64,000 nucleotides of DNA, from positions 558,001 through 622,000 of the forward strand of contig NZ_CP107939.1 in assembly GCF_036046055.1 (NCBI RefSeq). Direction: 5' to 3'. This DNA comes from Nocardia sp. NBC_00403 (GTDB lineage: Bacteria > Actinomycetota > Actinomycetes > Mycobacteriales > Mycobacteriaceae). Positions 33,001-40,748 of this stretch are shown in pieces; positions within the stretch are counted from its first letter, which is position 1, and the number at the start of each line of letters is the position of its first letter. The notes under the pieces were generated by a model. The model was given only the letters and a program-made list of their open reading frames with translations, made no database searches and had not been told where the DNA came from. The position numbers and the translations under genes are program-made.

Positions 33001-33969
33001 GTGCAGGTGGACGACGATGGGCAGATGTCGCTCAGTACACGCGAGGCCGATCTGTTCGAGAGTTACCGGGGCCGTTTGGAGGCGATAGCCTACCGGTTGC
33101 TGGGGTCGGCGAGCGATGCCGAGGACGCGGTGCAGGATGCGTTCCTGCGGTGGCATGCCGTGGACCGGGAGCACATCGAGACGCCCGAGGCGTGGCTGAC
33201 GAAGGTGCTGACCAATATCTGCCTCAATCAGCTCACCTCGGCGCGGGCGCGACGGGAAACCTATGTGGGGCAATGGCTTCCGGAGCCGGTACTGGCCGGT
33301 GACCGGATGCTCGGTCCGGCCGACACCGTCGAGCAGCGCGAGTCGGTCTCCATGGCGATGCTCGCGGTCATGGAGCGGCTCACGCCCAATGAACGGGTGG
33401 TGTACGTGCTGCGTGAGGCGTTCGGTTACTCGCATCGCGAGGTCGCGGAGATCCTCGACCTCACCGAGGTCAATTGCCAGCAGATCTACCGGCGGGCCAG
33501 ACAGCATGTCAGCACCGAGCGCTCCCGGACCGCGGTCGATGCGGAAGCCGCGCGCCGGATCGTCGAGGAATTTCTCGCCGCGGCCCTCAGCGGCGATACC
33601 GAGCCACTGATCCGGTTGCTCACCGACGATGCGGTCAGCATCGCCGACGGCGGCGGCAAGGTGCCCGCCCGCAAGACTCCCGTCCTCGGCGCACTCGGCA
33701 TCGCGCGCTACCTGCGCGAGGTGTTCCGTGGCACCAAGGTCAAGCGCGATCTGGTCGGCGGCGTGCCGTCGCTCTATGTCGTCGAGGTCAATGGCGCTCC
33801 GGCCGCACTGGTCGAGGTCGACGGGCGGGTGTACGGCGTCTTCGGCCTCGACACGACCGCCGAGGGCGTCGCGGCCGTCCACATCCAGCTCAACCCCGAC
33901 AAGCTGGAACACATCACTCGCCAGTGGAGGGCCGCCGGACCTCGGCGACCCTTCACCGTGGGGTGGTGA
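33001..33969 (+). CDS. ECF sigma factor with SnoaL-like C-terminal domain (ECF41/SigJ type)
   Basis: 322 residues. Sigma region 2 has YRLLGSASDAEDAVQDAFLR, and region 4 has LTPNERVVYVLREAFGYSHR followed by EVAEILDLTEVNCQQIYRRA. A 130-residue NTF2/SnoaL-like domain follows (EEFLAAALSGDTEPLIRLLT, GVFGLDTTAEG). In ECF41 factors this fused domain replaces an anti-sigma factor. The usual partner is a carboxymuconolactone decarboxylase, oxidoreductase or epimerase gene; here a flavin oxidoreductase follows after 80 bases. GTG 33001 is used, but ATG 33025 is equally likely because the transposase remnant runs right up to this start. Confidence 0.9.
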   Translation: MQVDDDGQMSLSTREADLFESYRGRLEAIAYRLLGSASDAEDAVQDAFLRWHAVDREHIETPEAWLTKVLTNICLNQLTSARARRETYVGQWLPEPVLAGDRMLGPADTVEQRESVSMAMLAVMERLTPNERVVYVLREAFGYSHREVAEILDLTEVNCQQIYRRARQHVSTERSRTAVDAEAARRIVEEFLAAALSGDTEPLIRLLTDDAVSIADGGGKVPARKTPVLGALGIARYLREVFRGTKVKRDLVGGVPSLYVVEVNGAPAALVEVDGRVYGVFGLDTTAEGVAAVHIQLNPDKLEHITRQWRAAGPRRPFTVGW

Positions 33970-34049
33970 TTCACCTCACAGTCCATAGCTGTCAGGGTTT
34001 GCGGGGCTGTCCGGTTCAGGAGGTGAGTCCAACCCGATAGGAGCAAGCC

Positions 34050-35234
34050 ATGAAGCACCGCATTGTCGTTCTCGGAGCCGGGTACGCCGGAGCCAATGCC
34101 GCTGGACGCCTGGCTCGGCGACTGCACCCCGACGACACCGAGATCGTTGTCGTCAACGCTGATCCCGATTTCGTGGAGCGGGTCCGCTCGCACCAGCTCG
34201 CGGCCGGGCAGAAACTGGAGCGCCGCAGGCTGATCGACGTCTACGCGGGTACCGGAGTGCGGGTGCGAATCGCGCGGGTCACCGCCGTCGACGCCGACCG
34301 CAAGACAGTCGCGCTCATCGACGACCGGGGCGTCGACGAGATCGCTTACGACACACTCGTTTACGCCCTCGGCAGCACCTCGGCCGACAATGGCGTCCCC
34401 GGCGTCTCCGAGCATGCGTGCGCCATCGCGGGCAAGCCGTCCGCGCTGCGGCTGCATGAACGGCTGCAAGACCTCGGCGCGAGCGGCACCGTGTTGGTTG
34501 TCGGAGGGGGCCTCACCGGCATCGAAGTGGCCACCGAGATCGCCGAGTCCCGCCCCGATTTGCGCGTATCGATCGCGGCCCGCAACGGTTTCGGTGACTG
34601 GCTCAGCACAAAGGCCCAGCAGCACCTGCGCAGTACCTTCAACTGCCTCGACATCGCTGTGCACGAGCACGCTGACATCACGCGCGTCCGAGCCGAGGGT
34701 GCGGTCACCGGCGACGGCAGCGTGATCCCTGCCCAGGCGACGGTGTGGACGGCCGGTTTCGCGGTCCACCCCATCGCCGCGGCCACCAGCCTCGAGGTAG
34801 ATGAGACGGGCCGTATCGTCGTCGACGCCACCATGCGCTCGGTCTCGCATCCCGACGTGTACGCCGTCGGCGACGCCGCACTGGCACAGGGCGCGGGCAA
34901 CAAACCGCTCCGCATGTCCTGCGCGTCGGGCGTCCCCATGGCCCACCATGCCGCCGACGCCATCGCCGCCCGCCTGACCGGCCGCAAGGTCCCCCAGAAG
35001 ACCATCGGCTATGCCGTCCAGTGCATCAGCCTCGGCCGCCGCGACGCCATCATCCAATTCGTCACCCCCGACGACCAACCCAAGCCCTCCGCTATCACCG
35101 GCAAGACAGCCGCCCGCATCAAGGAGTTCGTCTGCAAGTCCGCAGTATGGAGCATCACCCACCCGACGAATATGCTCCCGGCCCGCCGCCGCCACCTCAT
35201 CGTGGCCGCGGAGGCGCTCGCCGTCACCGCGTGA
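34050..35234 (+). CDS. NDH-2-like FAD-dependent NAD(P)H oxidoreductase
   Basis: 394 residues; GGAGC upstream of ATG 34050. Two dinucleotide-binding sites are present: VVLGAGYAGANAAGRL for FAD at the N-terminus and VLVVGGGLTGIEVATEIAE for NAD(P)H mid-protein. The FAD ribityl segment is HPDVYAVGDAALAQG. It belongs to the COG1252 group of single-subunit dehydrogenases. There is no clear C-terminal membrane anchor, so it may act on a soluble acceptor. It directly follows the ECF41-like sigma factor and is its likely target. Confidence 0.88.
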   Translation: MKHRIVVLGAGYAGANAAGRLARRLHPDDTEIVVVNADPDFVERVRSHQLAAGQKLERRRLIDVYAGTGVRVRIARVTAVDADRKTVALIDDRGVDEIAYDTLVYALGSTSADNGVPGVSEHACAIAGKPSALRLHERLQDLGASGTVLVVGGGLTGIEVATEIAESRPDLRVSIAARNGFGDWLSTKAQQHLRSTFNCLDIAVHEHADITRVRAEGAVTGDGSVIPAQATVWTAGFAVHPIAAATSLEVDETGRIVVDATMRSVSHPDVYAVGDAALAQGAGNKPLRMSCASGVPMAHHAADAIAARLTGRKVPQKTIGYAVQCISLGRRDAIIQFVTPDDQPKPSAITGKTAARIKEFVCKSAVWSITHPTNMLPARRRHLIVAAEALAVTA

Positions 35235-35394
35235 CGCCGCACCACCGCGTGGGCCCTGTCGGACGACGACCCGACACGGCCCGCGCCGGGCGGATCCCGG
35301 CCGATCGGGTGCCGGTGATCGCCGCGCATGTGTGCACCTGGTACGCGCCCAGCGCCTGGCCGTGCATCCCGAAACCCTTCGAGCCTAACAGGTC

Positions 35395-36900
35395 TCAGTA
35401 GCAGGTCAGCGGCTGGAGCGGGTCGGCCGCGCGCGGGGTCAGCGCTTGATAAGCGGCGGCAATCGACTTGACCGCGAGTCGGAGTTCGGGTTCCGGATGG
35501 GTGAACGGCAGGCGCAGGAAACGTTCGAAAGCGCCCTGTACTCCGAATCTCGGTCCGGCCGCGAGCAATACGCCATGGTTGGGGGCGGTGGCCGCGAGGG
35601 CTGTGGAGACCGGGGCCGGAAGTTGAGCCCAGACGGACATGCCACCGGCACCGGTGGTGACGCGCCAATCGGGTAGTTCTTCGGTGACCGCCGTCAGCAG
35701 AGCGGCACGCTGCGAGAGCAGTTGACCACGGCGGCGGTCGAGGATGGCATCGGCATGCTCCAGCAGATAGGTGGTGGCCAGCTGGTCCATCACGGGGGTG
35801 CCGAGGTCGACGGTGGAGCGGATGCCGAGCAGCTTGGTGATGAGCGCCTGGTTGGTGCGGATCCAGCCGACGCGCAGGCCGCCCCAGAAGGATTTCGAGG
35901 CCGAGCCGATGGTGACGATCTCGGTGCCCTTGGCGAAGGCGGCGACGGGCGGCGGCGGGGTGGCATCGGTCAGGTGCAGGTCCATCATGGACTCGTCGAT
36001 CACCACGGTCATGCGGGTGTCGCGGGCGATGGCAGCCAGTTCCGCGCGGCCCTCGGCGCCCAGCAGCAGGCCGGTCGGGTTGTTGAAGTCGGGCACCAGG
36101 TAGGCCAGCGTTGCCGCGGTTTGCCGTGCGGCACTGCGGATTCCATCGAGATCCCAGCCCGAACCCGGGGTCTCGGGACGCAGCGGCACCGGCACCGGGC
36201 GGGCGCCGACATCGCGGATCGCCTCGATGGCGTTCGGATAGGTGGGGTGGTCGATCAACACCCGCGCCGCCGGAGCGGTGAGCACATTGAGCAGCAGCCG
36301 CAAGCCGTGCTGGGCGCCGAGGGTGATCAGGATCTGGTCTGCTCCGGTGGGCAGGCCACGCTCGGTGTAGCGACGTGCCACCGCCTCGCGCAGCGCGAGC
36401 ACGCCGACCGGGTCCATGCCGTGGGTCATGAGGTAGGGCGGAAGGCCCTGCAGCGCTGTCGAATACGCGTCCTGCATTTCCAGCGGCGCGGCCATGGCGG
36501 CGTAGGTCATGTCGATGGTCGGCAATTCCGGCTGTGCCATCAGCGCGAGAATGCTGCGCGCAGGCTTGGCGCCGTCATGCTGGATGGCGGGCGGCAGGGC
36601 CACGGTGCTGCGGGAGCCCTGCCGACTGATCAGGTAACCGTGCTCGCGCAGCAACGCGTAGGTGGAGGTGATGGTCGTGCGGCTGACGCCGATGGTGGCG
36701 GCGAGGTCGCGTTCGCTGGGCAGGGCGACGCCGAGTGGGGCCCTGCCGTCGTGGATGAGCAGCCGGATGCCCTCGGCAAGGGCCAGGTAGGCCGGGCGCG
36801 CGGACCTGCGGGACTCACCGGATTCCCCGCCCTCGTCCGCACTGCGCCACTGCCCCAGGTCCCGAGCCAAGCTGGCGGCACCGATCACTCTTGTCGACAT
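35395..36900 (-). CDS. MocR-type GntR regulator with aminotransferase domain
   Basis: 501 residues: an N-terminal GntR winged helix (LPSERDLAATIGVSRTTITS) joined to a fold-type I aminotransferase domain. That domain contains the PLP lysine in GSASKSFWGG, the DFNNPTG loop and a conserved Tyr/Arg set. MocR proteins use PLP, and sometimes an amino compound, as effector. ATG 36900 is preceded by TTGCCA-18-GATACT ending about 7 bases before the ATG, so the transcript may be leaderless. AGTCCAGT sequences overlap this promoter and recur as a palindrome upstream of the divergent alkyltransferase gene. Confidence 0.92.
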   Translation of the reverse strand: MSTRVIGAASLARDLGQWRSADEGGESGESRRSARPAYLALAEGIRLLIHDGRAPLGVALPSERDLAATIGVSRTTITSTYALLREHGYLISRQGSRSTVALPPAIQHDGAKPARSILALMAQPELPTIDMTYAAMAAPLEMQDAYSTALQGLPPYLMTHGMDPVGVLALREAVARRYTERGLPTGADQILITLGAQHGLRLLLNVLTAPAARVLIDHPTYPNAIEAIRDVGARPVPVPLRPETPGSGWDLDGIRSAARQTAATLAYLVPDFNNPTGLLLGAEGRAELAAIARDTRMTVVIDESMMDLHLTDATPPPPVAAFAKGTEIVTIGSASKSFWGGLRVGWIRTNQALITKLLGIRSTVDLGTPVMDQLATTYLLEHADAILDRRRGQLLSQRAALLTAVTEELPDWRVTTGAGGMSVWAQLPAPVSTALAATAPNHGVLLAAGPRFGVQGAFERFLRLPFTHPEPELRLAVKSIAAAYQALTPRAADPLQPLTCY

Positions 36901-36962
36901 AAAGTCCAGTATCAACCAAGTGGATATTTCTTGGCAAGGCCAGTCGGCGCAAGCTGTCCGTT

Positions 36963-37313
36963 ATGACCGCAATCGTGACGGTGCTCGTCCTCGGATTCTG
37001 CACTTACCTCATCTACCACTACGCGCCGAAGCGGTCGGAGGAGATCTTCCGGATCGACCGGTTCCGCGCACCGGGCCCACTGACCGACCGGTCTCCGTTG
37101 CACTACGAAGACCAGCGCCGATACTCGGATCTCGCCGCGATCTACGGACGCAGCGACATGCCGGATCCCGACCTGGGGAGCGCGGCGCGACCGGCCGTCG
37201 CCGCGCAGCGCGCGGAATCCGTACCGATCGCCACACGCAAACCAGTCCAGTTGTGCAAAACTGGACTTGTCCGCAAAAATCTGTCGGCTGCGGGAGGCAC
37301 ACTGGCGGTATGA
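36963..37313 (+). CDS. Small single-pass membrane protein
   Basis: 116 residues. An N-terminal helix VTVLVLGFCTYLIYHY precedes a basic, Arg/Asp-rich cytoplasmic tail (PKRSEEIFRIDRF, HYEDQRRYSDLAAIYGRSDM). The last 30 codons run across a perfect 24-bp palindrome and the stop codon overlaps the start of the alkyltransferase gene (ATGA), so either the end is coupled to that gene or the frame is fortuitously extended. No family recognised; the first 80 residues look genuinely coding. Confidence 0.6.
   Translation: MTAIVTVLVLGFCTYLIYHYAPKRSEEIFRIDRFRAPGPLTDRSPLHYEDQRRYSDLAAIYGRSDMPDPDLGSAARPAVAAQRAESVPIATRKPVQLCKTGLVRKNLSAAGGTLAV
37242..37265. promoter_or_regulatory. 24-bp palindrome upstream of the alkyltransferase gene
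   Basis: AGTCCAGTT (37242-37250) and AACTGGACT (37257-37265) flank GTGCAA. The AGTCCAGT half-site also lies at the MocR promoter (36903-36910), 340 bp away, so both may be bound by the MocR protein. Confidence 0.65.
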
Positions 37314-37882
37314 GTGAATCCGCTCGCGCGTCCACCGGGGCGGCGCTCTTCGACACCGCGATCGGGATCTGCGCGATCGCCTGGAACGAGGGCGCCGTCA
37401 TGCGCTTCCAGCTGCCCGAGTCCAGCCCCGCGGCCACCCGGGCACGGATCACCCGCCGCCGCAGCGGCAGTGCCGACAGCACCGAAATTCCCGAGCAGAC
37501 GCCGACCGGTCCGATCGCCGAAGCGATCGCAGGCATCCGCGCCCACCTCGACGGCAGCCTCGACGACCTGCGCTGGATTCCCTTGGACACCAGCACGATT
37601 CCCAGCTTCCACCGCGCCGTGTACGAGGTGACCCGAGCCATCGACCCGGGCCACACGCTCACCTACGGGCAGGTCGCCGACCGCATCAATGCTCCCGGCG
37701 CGGCCCAGGCCGTCGGACAAGCGTTGGGCCGCAACCCGATTCCCCTCATTATCCCGTGCCACCGGGTACTGGCCGCCGACAACGCCCTGACCGGTTTCTC
37801 GGCCCCGGGCGGCATCACCACCAAACAGCATCTCCTGGAGATCGAACGCACCCCCGGCTTCGGCGAGCCGACACTGTTTTGA
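37310..37882 (+). CDS. ogt: Methylated-DNA-protein cysteine methyltransferase
   Basis: 190 residues from ATG 37310, with GGGAGG 12 bases upstream. The C-terminal half is the conserved MGMT DNA-binding domain: TYGQVADRINAPGAAQAVGQ, ALGRNPIPLIIPCHRV with the alkyl-acceptor Cys150, then GFSAPGGITTKQHLLEIE. The N-terminal half is divergent, as in most bacterial Ogt proteins. It removes O6-alkyl groups from guanine in a suicide reaction. The start overlaps the stop of the small membrane protein gene. Confidence 0.92.
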   Translation: MSESARASTGAALFDTAIGICAIAWNEGAVMRFQLPESSPAATRARITRRRSGSADSTEIPEQTPTGPIAEAIAGIRAHLDGSLDDLRWIPLDTSTIPSFHRAVYEVTRAIDPGHTLTYGQVADRINAPGAAQAVGQALGRNPIPLIIPCHRVLAADNALTGFSAPGGITTKQHLLEIERTPGFGEPTLF

Positions 37883-37960
37883 ATCCCACCGATTAGTTCG
37901 TCCGGCCCGCGCCGTCTTATCTCTTGAAGCAACGCACGCGCTATCAGGAGAAGAACGACC

Positions 37961-38794
37961 ATGGAGACTGTCACCTCGGCCGACGGCACCGTCATCGCAT
38001 TCGACCGGCACGTCGGAGGCGACGCCGGAACAGTGATTCTGATCGGGGGCGCATTCAGCTTCCGCAAGTTCCCCAAGATGGTCGAGATTTCCGAGACCCT
38101 CGCCAAGCAGTACGGCTTGACGGTCGTCAACTACGACCGCCGAGGCCGTGGCGACAGCACCGATACGCCGGGCGAGTACAACGTCGATAACGAAATCGAC
38201 GATATTGCCGCGCTGATCGAGGCGGTCGGCGGGTCGGCCGCCCTGTTCGGCTGGTCATCGGGTGCCATGCTCGCGCTGCGAGCCGCGGAATCCGGCCGGG
38301 TGCCTGGCATCTCGCGCATCGTCGCGTTCGAGCCACCGTTCGTCATCGATCGTGAAAACCACGTACCGCCCGCGGATTTGACCACCGAACTGCATGCGCT
38401 GATTGCCGCGGATCGCCGCGCGGAGACTGTGCGGTTCTATATGAACAAGGCCATGGGTATGCCGCGCGCCATGGTGGCGGTCATGCGATTCACCCCGTAC
38501 TGGAAGGGCCTGCTCGCCACCGCGTACTCGATTGCGCACGACTGGGCGGTGGTGGAACCGTTCATGCGCGGCGAGGCCCTGCGCACCGAAGACTGGTCAC
38601 ATGTCACCGTGCCGACGCAGGTGATCTCCGGTACCAAGAGCATCCCGCTGCTCCGCAAGGGCGCCAAGGCCATTGCCGCCGTGCTGCCCGATGCCGAGCA
38701 CACGGAGCTCGCGAAACTCAGCCATAACCCGTCCATCGAGATCCTGGCCCCCGCCGCCGCCGAATTCCTCACCCGGGCCGGATCCGACGCTTGA
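37961..38794 (+). CDS. Alpha/beta hydrolase
   Basis: 277 residues; GGAGAAGAACGACC precedes ATG 37961. Nucleophile elbow GWSSG, oxyanion region ILIGGAF, and the VVNYDRRGRGDSTD segment common to this branch; the catalytic acid is probably in VISGTKS to PDAEHTEL, with His in LAKLSHNPS. Substrate unknown; similar proteins act as esterases or as detoxifying hydrolases. Follows ogt by 78 bases on the same strand, perhaps in one transcript. Confidence 0.88.
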   Translation: METVTSADGTVIAFDRHVGGDAGTVILIGGAFSFRKFPKMVEISETLAKQYGLTVVNYDRRGRGDSTDTPGEYNVDNEIDDIAALIEAVGGSAALFGWSSGAMLALRAAESGRVPGISRIVAFEPPFVIDRENHVPPADLTTELHALIAADRRAETVRFYMNKAMGMPRAMVAVMRFTPYWKGLLATAYSIAHDWAVVEPFMRGEALRTEDWSHVTVPTQVISGTKSIPLLRKGAKAIAAVLPDAEHTELAKLSHNPSIEILAPAAAEFLTRAGSDA

Positions 38795-38841
38795 TCGCCG
38801 CGGCCTGCGGCGGCGATCCAACCGCCGCAGGCCTGTTGCGA

Positions 38842-39999
38842 TCAGACGGCCGGCACCGGTCGGCGATCGCGGTGCACCATGTACACCGCGATCACCAACC
38901 CCGCGAAGGTCAGCAGCGCGCCGACGAGATAGATCGACCGCAGGCCCAAGGCACTGTCGCCGACCTGCCCGCCGAGCCACCCCGCGAACGCGGCGGCCAG
39001 CTGAAATCCGGAGGCGTTCACCGCAATGGCCAATGTCGGTGCGGCACTGGCGGTTGCCATCACTCGAGTCTGCATCCCGGGAATGATCGCGAATCCGAAC
39101 ACGCCGATCACGAAGGTCGATGCGGCCACCGACGTCGCATCCGTGCCGACCGCCCACATCACCGTCAGCGCGGCGGCAAGGCAGCCGAGCAACCCGGCCA
39201 CCGAGGGCAGCAGGGATTTGTCCGCCAACCAGCCACCGAGAAAGTTCCCGATGACCGCGCCGACGCCGTACACCAGCAGCAGGATGGGCACCGCGCCGTC
39301 GGCGAATCCGGCGACGTCGGTGAGCAAAGGCGCGATGTAGCTGAAGACCATGACCAGCCCGACATTGCCGACGGCCGTCAGCGCGATCGCCATCTGGACA
39401 TCACGGTTGGCGAAGACCCGCAGTTCCGGCAGCACCGGCCCGGTCGCGTGCACCGGCAGCACCGGAACGAACCGCAGCACCATCAGCAGTGCGCCGGCCG
39501 CGAAGACCCCCACCGTCGCGAATGTTGCTCGCCAGCCGAAGCTTTGGCCGATGAGTGTGCCGATCGGGGTGCCGAGAATAATGCCCAGATTCATGCCGAG
39601 TGCCACTTTCGCCACCGCGGCGGACTGTCGATCCGGCGGTGCGGTCGACACGGCGGTCGCGATCGCGACGGCGAAAAATGTGGCCACGACGAGTCCCGCG
39701 GCGCCTCGCGTGATCAGCAGCACCGCGTAGTTCGGAGCGACCGCCGACCCGAGATTCGCCAGTACTGCCACCGCGACGAGACCGATGATCAGCGGTTTAC
39801 GAGCCAGCCGCGCGGTCGCGATGGTGATGACCGGCCCGCCGACGATCATGCCGACGGCATAGGCGGTGACCAGCAGACCGGCCGCGGATACGGACACCGA
39901 CAGATCGGCGGCGACGTCCGGGAGAATGCCCGCGATCACGAATTCGCCTGTGGTGAGACTGAAGACGACGAGCATGAGCGAAAGCAGCGAAAGTGGCAT
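38842..39999 (-). CDS. MFS transporter, drug:H+ antiporter-1 type
   Basis: 385 residues with 12 predicted membrane helices. The first has the sugar-efflux/Cmx-like MLVVFSLTTGEFVIAGILPD, and the loop 2-3 region contains ATARLARKPLIIG in place of the canonical GxxxDRxGRR; motif C-like GMNLGIILGTPIGTLIG follows in helix 5. These are hallmarks of the 12-TM DHA1 efflux family (AraJ/Cmx type). Divergent from a MarR regulator with palindromes between, so it is probably inducible drug or metabolite efflux. ATG 39999. Confidence 0.9.
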   Translation of the reverse strand: MPLSLLSLMLVVFSLTTGEFVIAGILPDVAADLSVSVSAAGLLVTAYAVGMIVGGPVITIATARLARKPLIIGLVAVAVLANLGSAVAPNYAVLLITRGAAGLVVATFFAVAIATAVSTAPPDRQSAAVAKVALGMNLGIILGTPIGTLIGQSFGWRATFATVGVFAAGALLMVLRFVPVLPVHATGPVLPELRVFANRDVQMAIALTAVGNVGLVMVFSYIAPLLTDVAGFADGAVPILLLVYGVGAVIGNFLGGWLADKSLLPSVAGLLGCLAAALTVMWAVGTDATSVAASTFVIGVFGFAIIPGMQTRVMATASAAPTLAIAVNASGFQLAAAFAGWLGGQVGDSALGLRSIYLVGALLTFAGLVIAVYMVHRDRRPVPAV

Positions 40000-40012
40000 C
40001 CACGTCCTCCAA

Positions 40013-40068
40013 GATAGTTCTAACTGTAATGATTTGAATTAGAACTATCACAGTTCGAATCATCAGCG
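40013..40068. promoter_or_regulatory. MarR-type operator region between MFS and marR
   Basis: GATAGTTCTAA (40013-40023) and TTAGAACTATC (40039-40049) form a perfect 11-bp inverted repeat around 15 bases. A further AGTTCGAAT half-site follows at 40052-40060. The half-site AGTTCTAA/TTAGAACT fits MarR-family binding sites. Confidence 0.7.
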
Positions 40069-40081
40069 CTAGACTCGAGCC

Positions 40082-40516
40082 ATGGCAAGACGGCCGGACA
40101 CGTCCGCGGACAGCAAGATCGACCGGGATATGTGCAGGCTGGTGCACCAGTTCGCGCACCAGCTCGACACCAACGCGCGTCGCGTCGCCGACGAGCTCGG
40201 CCTGACGCCGACTCAGGTCGTCATGCTGCGTGAGCTCTCCGAACCGATCACCGCACGAGAACTCGCGGCCCGCATCTTCTGCGAACCGTCCAACGCGACA
40301 TTCGTCCTCGATCGACTCGAACAGCAGGGCCTGATCGAACGGCACCCGCACCCGACCGACCGCAGGGCGAAACAGATTGTGCTCACCGAGACCGGTCACG
40401 ACCGCCGCGCCGAGGTACTGGTCGGCCTGCACACCGACTCACCGCTGTCGCCGCTGACGACACTCGAACAGGAAACCCTGCGCGATCTACTACAACGGCT
40501 GGTCGCGCCGCAATAG
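40082..40516 (+). CDS. MarR-family transcriptional regulator
   Basis: 144 residues. The winged helix contains ITARELAARIFCEPSNATFV with LDRLEQQGLIER and the wing HPTDRRAKQIVLTETG. Divergent from the MFS efflux gene and flanked by its own operator-like palindromes, so a classic efflux repressor that responds to the exported compound is the most likely role. ATG 40082. Confidence 0.92.
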   Translation: MARRPDTSADSKIDRDMCRLVHQFAHQLDTNARRVADELGLTPTQVVMLRELSEPITARELAARIFCEPSNATFVLDRLEQQGLIERHPHPTDRRAKQIVLTETGHDRRAEVLVGLHTDSPLSPLTTLEQETLRDLLQRLVAPQ

Positions 40517-40748
40517 CAGCAGCGTGATTGCGAGGGTGGATGGTCGCGCCGAAACCGGCGCCCGCAGTGCCACCGAGGATGGCGCCGACCAGGATTCGGG
40601 TCAGGCAGTGCGGCCTCTGCACGTGCGCACGCACCATAGCCGTAGCCCGGATGTCGTCAGACCGGACGAAACCGGCTCGACGCTGATGAAGTCACCGCCT
40701 ACTCCGTTCCGCGAAAGCGACCATCGCCGGCCGGTGGCGTATGCCGCG

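Noticed and set aside
40383..40637. Minus-strand ORF with a glycine-rich hydrophobic stretch (LVGAILGGTAGAGFGATI)
   Set aside because: It overlaps the end of the marR gene, has no ribosome-binding site and no recognisable family; at most a gene scrap.
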